Shown: in pieces, positions 55,584 through 64,000 of the stretch
Numbering within the stretch: position 1 is the stretch's first letter
How the letters are laid out: each line of letters begins with the position of its first letter
Assembly: GCA_900074885.1 (NCBI GenBank)
Contig: FJUW01000037.1
Location: forward strand, 248,001-312,000
DNA length: 64,000 bases
Reading direction: 5' to 3'
DNA from: Rhynchosporium graminicola
Lineage: Eukaryota; Ascomycota; Leotiomycetes; Helotiales; Ploettnerulaceae
The notes under the pieces: model-generated
What the model saw: only the letters and a program-made list of their open reading frames with translations
What the model was told of the DNA's origin: nothing
The model's database searches: none
Program-made: the position numbers and the translations under genes

Positions 55584-56409
55584 GTAGTGATTAGAGTGGG
55601 GTATATATATATCCATTTACATGTTGTTGTCAGCAGTAATTCATAATGGCCAGTCTGCTCTTCCGATTGCATTGAATCAGAGATCTCAATATTTCCAGCA
55701 AATCTCGCTGAATCTGCCCGGCAAGTACCAGGCTCGAAGTCAGCTGTCCTGCCTGTATTTACACTTGTCTCATATTGAAGTGCATATTCTCGTATTTCAT
55801 TTTTGTCCTGGAGTTGTGGTATCTTTGAAATGAACATCATAAAACTCACATCTTAGAAATGTACATCTTCAAACTGCACAACTTCAAACTGCAAATCTTC
55901 AAAAGTACATATCGATAAGGGGAATATCCGCCTATTTGGCACAGCTTCTACATATTTACTCAACGTACCCTCGCTGCCATTTCCTCATGTTTACTCACAG
56001 CATCGGTGGACTTGTCACTTGTGTAGCAAGGCCAATAGGATTTTGCTTATTCAAGTTGTATCTTCACTTCCTTGGATATATATATATATATATCGACCCC
56101 ATTGCACCCTCAACTACCCCGCAACTCCACCAGACCCCTCGGACAGGGAGACTGTGGAGGCGGCAATGATACTCTCCGGCTCACATGGCAATTCCTTCAT
56201 TTCGCTCTCTTGTCAGTCTTCTTCAACTCAGCTACGCAAAGTCAAGCTCTCATCTCCTCGTGGTGCCATCTGGAAATCATCGAACCTTTACTCCTCAACT
56301 ATATGATCACAACAGCAGAAGGGCTCGAGTCTTGCTATTCCTACAAGTTACTGTGGCCTTTCTTTCTCTCCACATGAAGCTTTCGATTTCTGTGTACTGC
56401 TGATTCTAC
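55584..56409. other. Intergenic after the ABC transporter
   Basis: About 0.8 kb. It includes a short CTTCAAACTGCA-type repeat (about 55867-55915) and an AT microsatellite near 56076-56093. No gene seen. Confidence 0.55.
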
Positions 56410-57070
56410 TCTGCCTCTCTCTTACAGATCTTACGATTTTCAGAAGTCCTTGACTGTCGCCTCCTCTTCTTCTCTCATAGTCTTGCGGTCTTTACAAGTC
56501 CGAATGACGCCTACTCTTTCTCTTTCTCTTTCTCGCGACTCTTACGGTTTTACAAATCCGAATGATGCTTCCTGCCTCTCGCTTAGAATCCTTCCTCTCT
56601 CATAGTATTTGAGATTTCCACAAGACTTCGATTGTCGCCTTGTTGTCCTCTCCCACGATCGTACGGTTTCTGCAACTCTCAATGGTGCCTCTTCGTCCTC
56701 TCACACACAACAGCTACTCTCATGATTTCTATGGTTTGCACATGTTCAATCGATTCTTCCCTTTTTCATCATTTTCTCTATCTCTCTTACGAATCTTGCA
56801 GTTTCTACAGGTCCTCGGCTGTCACCTCCTCTTCCTCTCCTTTCCGAATATCGCGGTTCCTACGAGTTTACAATGAAACTTCCTCCTCCTCCTCTCTTTT
56901 CCGAAGCTCGCGATTATACGAAAACTCGAATTTCGCCTCCTTTTCCTCTCCTTTACGAATCTTACGCGTCTCCAAGTCTCCGCAAGATGTCTCTTCCTCC
57001 TCCCTCTCCCGAAGCTTGCGATTTCTACAATTCCTCGACTGACATTCCCTCTTCCTCTCTCACGAATTCT
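56410..57070. repeat. Degenerate pyrimidine-rich minisatellite (~50-70 bp period)
   Basis: About eleven units of varying length share the order CCTC-rich block, TCTCTYACGA, TCTTGCG, GTTTCTACAA, then TCCGAATG or TCGACTG. Examples begin near 56459, 56640, 56825, 56880, 56938 and 56993. The minus strand repeatedly spells ASFGKERRRR-like peptides, a by-product of the repeat. Units are strongly diverged in length and sequence. Confidence 0.7.
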
Positions 57071-57214
57071 CATGTAGCCACTACGATCAACCTATAATGA
57101 ATTCATGCTTTCCTCCCTTCGCATAGCAATTACCATCCCTCCACCTAGTCATAAGATATGACCACTCGAAATGGACCCACCCGATTGAAATACAAGGCAT
57201 CATTTCAAATTTTG

Positions 57215-57505
57215 AAGGGCATACATACACATACACAGAGGGTGCTGGGATTGGAGGACAACACATAGACAAGAGGGCGTGGAGGTTGGAGGACATACAT
57301 ACACATACACAAGGAGGCGTGAGGGTTGGAGGATATACAAACACAATAAGGTTGAAGGTTGAGGCTACACACACACATACACAAAGGGTGCTGAGGTTGG
57401 AGGATATACAAACACAAGGAGGTTGAAGGTTGAGGATGTACACATACACAAGTACGCGCGGAAGTTAAAGGACCTACATATACACAGGTTGAAGGACATA
57501 CGAGG
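57215..57505. repeat. Degenerate minisatellite (~32-42 bp period), GGTTGGAGGA core
   Basis: About eight units alternate an ACAYACACAYACACA half with a GGxGxTGxxGGTTGGAGGA half. The core (GGTTGGAGGA or GGTTGAAGG) recurs near 57287, 57327, 57387, 57420 and 57485. The minus-strand Cys/Val-rich frames here (VCVCM..) are by-products of the repeat. Confidence 0.75.
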
Positions 57506-58292
57506 AGGTGACTCGAGTTCGGCAATTCAGAGGGATTCGGCGAAGAAGAAGAGTTGGGAAAGGGATTCCGAAGAAGAAGGCCTCGATTTGCCTATCGGAT
57601 ACAAACAAGAACATCAACCTCATTAACATTGATTGCAGATTCTATCAAGACTTGTCAGTATCTATTCGGCCTTTCTGATCCCAATTCTCAATGAACTGAC
57701 AGAGCTTGAGCATGCTCATTACTCCCTCGAGCCCGTCCGATCGAAATGATGTCGGCACGCTTCGAGCAAACTCTCCTGCACCAACATCTACGTTTCTTCA
57801 TATACGATTCCACCAGCTATCCCATACTAGTCATCGAAACGGGAGCATGATTCTCCGAATAGCGCATTGTATGTCCCTGCTTTCTCTATTTCTCCCAGGC
57901 TCTCAAACCCGCCCTGCTGTCTTTATTCAAACTAGGATCCAAAGCTCGAACATGCGGCCTTAAGGGTACAGTGCAACATAGATACCTCTCTAGGTGGCAT
58001 GAAGTTCAGTGCTCTTCTTCTTCCGCTCCAGTCTCGCTAGTCTCTTTCCTGCTCCATCGATTCCCTGTTACTTGCGGCGCCGTCGCGGTAGGTGGCAGGG
58101 TATACTGGCTTCGACCTCTTCCATGATCAGTGAGCGCGGAGGTTGAGGTAAAGTCCTCGCGGGAGGCACAGCAAGAACTCAGCAACTCTCCGGCAATCTG
58201 AAGACGTCGTCAGAAGGATTTGCGCCTCTCCCAATATCTACTCTCCTCGTTTCATCCTCACTGTAACCTTCCCTTCCCCTCGTCTAGGCCTC
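57506..58292. other. Intergenic between minisatellites and the decayed HeLo-like gene
   Basis: About 0.8 kb. Several short open frames, none recognisable. Confidence 0.5.
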
Positions 58293-60635
58293 TCAAGCAA
58301 CACCTTCACCGCAATCTCTCTCTCCATCCAGAGATCTCGCAATATTCTCAACCTTTCTGTACTCTCTTCATCCTCTCTCGTTGAAATCTGCCTTAGAGGT
58401 GAACTCATGAGGCATATTCTCCAACGTCTTCAGATGGGTCTTGAATTGTGCGAACTCGCGGTAGTCGTAATACGGGTTGTTGAGATGGTCCAACATGGCA
58501 CTGGATAGTGACAAGTTTGAGATCTATGAGTCCCTACGCTTGTCCCCATTCTTTCTATCATTCTTGTACTCATAAGCTGCATCATTTAACGCGGACTCAA
58601 CAAGGAACTCGGAAGCGAGTTGGTTGATGTCGACATTGCCACTGAAATCATGAGGAATATCGTGAGCAATTAAGGCAGCCTTCCCGCCAGTAATGCTGTG
58701 AACCCGAAAAATCTTCTTTTCAGACCGTGGGGCTGCAACTATGTGTCCATGTCAAATTCAGCCTGATTGACCAGCTCGTTCGTCTCTGTGATATACGTAC
58801 AGGTGTTGCGGATTTTGTCGCCTTCTGCATCAGTGCGTTCCTCGTCGGCAATGGCAACTAACATGATCAGGATGGCAAACAGTGTCTTCGCCAAAGCAAC
58901 GCAGCCAACAAACCAAAGAATCCCATGCTGGATGATATCAAGTCTGGGGAAGGCGTCAAGCTGATATGGTGATAGCTGGTTACAGAACTTCTTCCAGTTC
59001 TTGACGGGGATGTCTCGCAGGAAGTTGACTATGTTGAACGGGGTTCAATCATCGAATCCCACGAGATACTCAGCTAGAAACTGCTGAATGTTGATTGAGA
59101 TTTGATCTTGCTCTTGTTCGTAAAAGAGATGCAAACCACCCATCACGTCCTTGAATCTCAGGTCGCTGTAGTCTGGTTGTAGAATTAGGAGCGTGCTAGA
59201 CTTCTTCAAGGAGTCCAGGACTTGATCAGCAAATCGCTTTTCATTCCTAAGTTTTGCCTTGTGGCAAAGGATGTCGACTGAAGCGCGTGGAGCGGTGTTA
59301 GGTGGACCCATCCAGCGGCTGTCGTGAGGACGGGCGAGGAGGATCGCAACATGACCAGCAGGAATCATCTTGCTAGGCTTGATAACAGTGCCGTTCCAGG
59401 TTCTAATCGAAGTTTCGATCTGATCCCGACGCGGCTAGTCCTCTTGGTCCTGCTTCTCCTCGGTGGTAAGCTTGTCGTCGACTCTTGTGCCGTCGCCGTT
59501 ACCTGAACCCTCGGGTTAATCCTCATCCTCTTCGTCCTCCTGCTCTGTGATAGGACGGACATAGTTGCCATTGTATCTTGGGCATGGCTTCGGATATAAT
59601 GGTTGATAGATTTTGAAGGTGTCACCAGCTACAGGTCTGTCAACCTTGATCTTCTTGCCATCGAATTCAAAGACGTAGAACAACAACTTGGCTTCGTTGT
59701 TATCATCCTTGTGGTCCTGAAACTTGGAAGAAGGGATCTCGCAGAAGCTGGATTTGAAAAGCTTTGCCAACCACTCTGCATTCTCACCAATATCGTAAGC
59801 ATGTTCGTTATCGGCAGCATATACCATATACAACTTCTTCTGAAGTCGGTTATGATAGGTGCGTCTTGGTCTGAGAATCAAATTCTCCTCGGAAAATGCG
59901 GGTCGCTTGTGAACCGGTAAGATATTCGCAATCTGGAGATGTAAGTGCTTGGGCGAGTTGTAAATCCATCTCAAACAAGGATCCAAGACTTTGTCGCGTG
60001 CGGCCGCGGTCCCGAATTCCTCAACCAGAGCGATGTCCTGATCATCGTCAATAATGACCAAGAAGGTAAAGACCTGTTGTGTTGACTTCAGCGAGGTGAG
60101 ATCTGCGGCTAAGTTCCGGATGAGGGCTGTGCAGTTGTCATTAAGAAGCTCGGGAATTTCGGTGCCGTCAAGGTTGACAGCGGTCGTCGACCACACCACA
60201 GGTCCACACTAAGAGCTTCTTCTTCTCCTTCTTGAAGTTGAGTGTTGAGAACAGCCGCCAATGTCTGATTGCAAGTCGCCAACTCCGACTATCGATTCTC
60301 TAGTTTCCCGTAGTCGTTGAGCACCCACCGAACTCGTTCAGGAAAGAGACAGTGTCGTCGCGATCCTGATCTGAACGGACTCGTTCCACGAATAAGCCAA
60401 TATCATTGAGAGCGCATTTCGTGCTGTGTATGGCATGTTCGATCAAGAAACGCTTCTGAGGATTGTTCGAGAGAGAAATTTTGATTGCAGGTACTCGTAA
60501 AAGAGATTTGGTCTCCTCGAGGTCCATGCCTACTCTCTGGATCGTCCTTATTAAGACATTGTTCTTCGATCCGACCTCAGCGAGATGGATTGCGAACTCT
60601 GAAAACTTGAAGGCGGTATTGATCGCACCAAACAA
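58293..60635 (-). pseudogene. Decayed HeLo-like-domain protein gene
   Basis: The N-terminal frame from 60635 (FGAINTAFKFSEFAIHLAEVG, IRTIQRVGMDLEETKSLLR, KCALNDIGLFVERV) matches a fungal helical N-terminal domain of the kind found on STAND/HeLo-like proteins. Frame changes follow near 60340 and 60215. The main frame then runs 60199-58801 with in-frame TAA (59516-59518), TAG (59435-59437) and TGA (59045-59047), passing a membrane-helix-like WFVGCVALAKTLFAILIMLVAIA region (split here: WFVGCVALAKT, LFAILIMLVAIA). A 68-nt intron (58733-58800, GTACGT...TTGCAG) leads to SPRSEKKIFRVHSITGGKA. More stops fall at 58524-58526 and 58368-58370, and the reading ends at 58293. The stops fit C-to-T change. 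The middle domain is unrecognised. Confidence 0.65.
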
Positions 60636-61652
60636 AGCGCCGGCGCCAAGATCAGTAAGGTCTGGTCCAGAAAAGAGAAAGACAGATGAGGTTCACGAGA
60701 TAATGTAAGACGATGAGTAGAGTAGAGTAGCGCACAAACAGGGAGGGGATTTGCGGTTTCCTCCATAACGCCCAATGTGGGCGAGATACTGTGATTGCTT
60801 CTGGGGGGTAGATGAGGCAAGGTTTCATGATCCACAGCCTGGACTTCCAATATATGCCACAAATGCTCTGTGACACCTAGCCACGGCACTCCGTGACAGT
60901 TCGGCTAGGCAATATGCAGGCTATCTTTCATTTTTAGGACAACATACTTATCAGACTTGATAGGATCATGAACGGAGTTCAGCTACTTTTCTAGCCCACG
61001 ACCCCAAGCACATCACTGTTCCTTGGCTCGAAGCCGAAACTCTGCGGTACAGACACACGAAAAATGATCAGAGCAAATACAAGCCATGCAAACATACTCC
61101 TTGTCAATTATAGTTTGCGAATGTGGCTTTCCACGAAAAAGTTTCCATGAAAAGTTTCCACGAAAAGACACGTAGGTTGCAATGGTTCTGAAGTGATAAG
61201 AAATTGCTGTGACTGGCCTACCGTTGTGTAGTTACCACGGGAGAACCAGTTCGGGGCTCCTGAAATCAGGAAGCAACAGCAAATTTGAAATGAGGCTGAA
61301 TGAAGCCAGCCGGCGAATCGTACTTGTCAAAACTCGCATTCCGCCAAAACCTCATATCCTGAGCGGCGGTGATCTCTTGCTGCGGTTAATTAGCTCTCCT
61401 GAGACAACAGTTGAGAGGGGTGTAATGTTGATCAAGTTGAACATTCTGAGACGAGGTGTGCCTGCGTAACATGTAATGATTGCACTATCACGTGACTATC
61501 ATCGCGCCAAGCCATTGATTGGACCTCTGTCAGCCTCGTCGTTGAACCGCGTTATAATATACCGGGACGTCAAAGAACTTTGAGAGAACGATACCCGATA
61601 CTTGCCAAATTTGAGCCTGGAAATTCTACTTCGAACCTCCAAACCCTACACC
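60636..61652. other. Intergenic upstream of SPT4
   Basis: About 1 kb; may hold the degraded 5' end of the HeLo-like gene. It contains TCACGTGA at 61488-61495 and the word TTATAATATACC near 61551-61562, upstream of SPT4. Confidence 0.5.
61488..61495. promoter_or_regulatory. TCACGTGA palindrome upstream of SPT4
   Basis: 8-bp palindrome about 158 bp before the SPT4 ATG; a bHLH (Cbf1-like) type site by sequence. Function unproven. Confidence 0.35.
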
Positions 61653-62134
61653 ATGAGCGAGAACTTCGTACCTCCCGGTCAGCAGCGTAACCTGCGCGCT
61701 TGCATGGTCTGCTCGATAGTTATGTGCGTGCCACCTACCTCAATCCAACACTCCTCCACCCAAGGCTCAACTAATCGTCTCTTACAGGACACAGAACCGT
61801 TTTCTCAAAGAAGGATGTCCAAACTGCGAAGAATTCCTCCACCTCGAAGGCTCCATGGAAGCGATCATCGACTGTACATCACAGGTCTTCGAAGGACTTA
61901 TCACTCTCGCGGATCCCAGTAAGAGCTGGGTTGCGAAGTGGCAGAGACTGGATGGATATGTGCGTGGCGTGTATGCGACGAAGGTCAATGGGCAGTTACC
62001 TGATGAGGTGATTGCTGTTATGGAGGATGAGGCTAGGGTCAAGTACATTCCGTAAGTCTTCGGGTCTTGGTGTTGAGGAGTATGCGGAGCTAATAGGAAG
62101 TAGGAGGGATGGAAGTGCCACGGAGGCTGACTGA
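61653..62134 (+). CDS. SPT4: Transcription elongation factor Spt4
   Basis: Small zinc-binding partner of Spt5 (DSIF complex) that keeps RNA polymerase II processive. Exons 61653-61723, 61788-62051 and 62104-62134; introns 64 and 52 nt; 121 aa. N-terminus [20 protein letters not shown] and, across intron 1, [20 protein letters not shown], so the zinc ribbon CxxC...CxxC is split by the intron. Then come [21 protein letters not shown] and [17 protein letters not shown]. The last exon adds RDGSATEAD after YIP. Each open frame seen singly is only an exon piece. Length is typical of the family. Confidence 0.95.
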
Positions 62135-62361
62135 TTGCTGAGGGTTGATGGTGGTGATCACTTGGGAGTAACAACGGTTGAGGGACATGCACAATGGCGG
62201 AATGGAACATGGGGTGCAGGAAAAGCGACAAGGAGTCAGGGAGTTTTGGAGTTATTCTACGGTATTTTTCCGCATGGAAATACAAATGGTATCAAATCAA
62301 CGCCGAATCCCCAATGCCTGAAATTTGCCCCCAAATACGCCTGTGAAATTTAATGTCGATC

Positions 62362-63413
62362 CTAGAAACGCGGCTTCTTTTGCGGTGGACCTCCGAGCCC
62401 TGACGGACCTCTCTTGTTCTTACGATCAATCTCCTCTCGCATGATGCGCTCTGCTTCACCTATTCTCTTTGGCTGTTCAATAATTGTGGCTTTCTTTCCT
62501 CCCAGCGCCTTTTTCTTCGCAGCAGCAAAGACGTTCTTGGGCTTGCTGGAGAATCCCATCTTCATAGAGATCTTTGCGGGTGTGGCAGGCTTCTCCGTGG
62601 CTTCTTCTACAGGCACCACAGAAGATTTCTCTTTCCCTTCTTCGAATTCATTGGGCTTCGATATCAATCCTGGCTCCGTCGCCGATATCTCCTTAAGTAG
62701 CTCTGGCTTCGAACCGGCTGGTTTGGCTGCAAAGCTCAGCTTGATCTTCTCTCCATCCGCACGCTTCAATTCCTTCTCGGTGTCCTCTGGATCATGCTCG
62801 CTGCGACCCTCGGCATCCAGTTTCGCCCTCCTTACCTGCTCTCTGATGGCCGCCTGCTCCCTCTCCTCATCTCCCCTATCCTGCCTTTCTCTCTTCCGGA
62901 TAGCGTCCGCTCTCCTCAGGGCTTCGGGCGAATTATCGATCCACGCGACATGTAGTCCCTTCTCATCATCCTCAACTCTACAAATGCCTTCTCTCCCCAG
63001 GAACTTCGCAAACTCTGTTAAAGAAGGCCATTTGGTCGAATTCATGTGCACGTGCTCCTTGTTATGAATGTATTCCTGGTAGAAATGATTCAAGTTGACC
63101 TTCTTCTCGCCGTGGGATGTGCGCAGAAGCTGTAGAAAGTCTTTCTGGAACTGATTACTGTAGTCGTTGATGAACTTCTTTGGATCTTCACCGACGAGGA
63201 GCATTTGTCGGACGTGCGACTCGGACTGAGTATGCATTTTGAAGCCATTCTCGTCGCGCATCTGCCGCTCGCAGACCTGGAAAGCTTGTCAGCTGAGGCG
63301 CGAGAAAGTTGGATGGGGAATCCTACCTGGCAGTACCATCGCAGACGCTGTAACCCTTTGGACTTAAGCTTGTTATTCAGATGCTTCGTGGATCCTACTT
63401 CAGCTTTCGGCAT
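62362..63413 (-). CDS. KIN17-like zinc-finger DNA/RNA-binding protein
   Basis: Nuclear protein of the KIN17/Rts2 family, implicated in DNA replication, repair and RNA processing. Exons (minus) 63327-63413 and 62362-63276, with one 50-nt intron (63277-63326, GTAGGA...TTCCAG); 333 aa. Splicing joins GLQRLRWYCQ to VCERQMRDENGFKMHTQSE, completing the C2H2 finger (CxxC...HxxxxxH, about 28-50). The winged-helix-like KIN17 core follows (FLQLLRTSHGEKKVNLNHFY, KWPSLTEFAKFLGREG, KGLHVAWIDNSPE). The C-terminus is charged and disordered, ending in KKKALGGKK and NKRGPSGLGGPPQKKPRF, a likely nuclear signal. Start MPKAEVGSTKHLNNKLKSKG is the family standard. Confidence 0.93.
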
Positions 63414-64000
63414 TTTGGCGGTTTATTGGAGAGTTGAATAGAGTGACGGTCTTCGAGGCCTCGGAGGAGGGATGGCAGTTTAGAAGGCTGAGGCTGAACT
63501 CTAAATCGTTTATCGTGGCGCTCGAGATGGTCCGTGCTCGGTCCAGATTCCAGGAGCGGCTAATTAATTTTTGGCCGCATAATTCCTTCACCCAGTTTAG
63601 TCTACCCTTTCCTTTCAACACTGGAAAATGTGAAGTTGGAATCAAGTGGATCAGAGATCTTTCTTTATAGCTTGACTTGGATAGAAGTATGCTTGCTTGC
63701 CTTGGATGCCCTACCAGCCCGTCACCAGCTAGCTGTCTTCAGCTTAGGTCGATATTCTGTTTGTTATCAAGTCGTTGGTAAGTAGGTATGTGATGATCGT
63801 TCAATCGGTCCACAAGCACAGTCTTGAGAGAACAGGTGGATTGGATGGAGTATGAGATATCCTCGAGGGAGCGAACTCGATCGGAAAGCCAGAGCAGATC
63901 GTCAAATTCCTTGATTTCCGATCACAAGCGAGATGCATACTTCCATTTCCAGAGCAATAAAAACATAAGTAATCCCTGTCCCATCTCTTTGACTGAAGCA
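63414..64000. other. Intergenic, KIN17 5' side to window end
   Basis: 587 bp of the KIN17 promoter side. No gene or RNA seen. Confidence 0.55.

Noticed and set aside
56822..57073. Arg/Lys-rich repeated frame (FGKERRRR-like)
   Set aside because: Produced by the pyrimidine-rich minisatellite; no start context or similarity.
57087..57525. Cys/Val-rich minus-strand frames (about 100-120 codons)
   Set aside because: They are translations of the CA-rich minisatellite, with no independent coding evidence.
57700..57963. 85-codon frame at 57706-57963
   Set aside because: Composition and lack of similarity suggest chance.
1..64000. CRISPR arrays, rRNA and tRNA genes
   Set aside because: No regularly spaced direct repeats with unique spacers and no recognisable rRNA. 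No tRNA cloverleaf noticed by eye, but a tRNAscan run would be needed to be sure.

Overview
This window is nuclear DNA of a filamentous ascomycete. The evidence is intron-rich genes with 47-100 nt GT..AG introns, fungal-type ORC2, Cut12, Sec61, ArgJ and 2EXR proteins, and a repeat block that looks RIP-mutated. A leotiomycete-like origin is my guess and cannot be proven from the sequence alone.

Region 1 (1-16022) is AT-rich and gene-free. It is a stack of nested LTR retrotransposons whose boundaries resolve to the base, with paired LTRs of equal length and 5-bp target-site duplications. (a) A partial element with 268-bp LTRs ends at 2280. (b) A plus-strand Ty3/gypsy chromovirus remnant, with integrase and chromodomain, ends in an LTR at 15806-16022. 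It is interrupted by (c) a short element at 3072-6150 (197-bp LTRs, TSD GAAAG), which itself contains (d) a 1.5-kb element at 3885-5426 (202-bp LTRs, TSD ATAAT). The chromovirus is also interrupted by (e) a 598-bp miniature LTR element (125-bp LTRs, TSD CGAAC). That one is split by (f) a minus-strand Ty3/gypsy element at 6826-14807 (235-bp LTRs, TSD CTAAG), which contains (g) a second copy of the 202-bp-LTR element at 12768-14180 (TSD GTAGT). Reading frames are broken by TAG/TAA codons at conserved Trp/Gln positions, as RIP would produce.

Region 2 (16023-63413) is a normal gene-dense euchromatic block. The junction is abrupt: the last LTR truncates a FAD-dependent monooxygenase pseudogene. 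Then come MOD5 tRNA isopentenyltransferase (-), ORC2 (-) divergent from a Cut12-like spindle-pole-body gene (+), a proline-iminopeptidase-like hydrolase (+), a CDC34-type E2 (+), a UBA/UIM protein (+), a class II Hsp40 (+) with a strong heat-shock element upstream, and PGS1 (-). Next are the complex I subunit NDUFA12 (+) with 21-nt and 7-nt micro-exons, a damaged 2EXR gene (-), GCN2 (-) divergent from ArgJ (+) with a TGAGTCA (Gcn4/CPC1-type) site between them, SEC61 alpha (+), an ABCC transporter (+), two degenerate minisatellites, a decayed HeLo-like-domain gene (-), SPT4 (+) and KIN17 (-).

Most genes are unrelated housekeeping functions. The one clear functional pairing is GCN2/ArgJ: the sensor kinase of general amino-acid control lies back to back with an arginine-biosynthesis gene of the kind that pathway controls. 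Exon coordinates were derived by hand from splice consensus plus reading-frame and family continuity.
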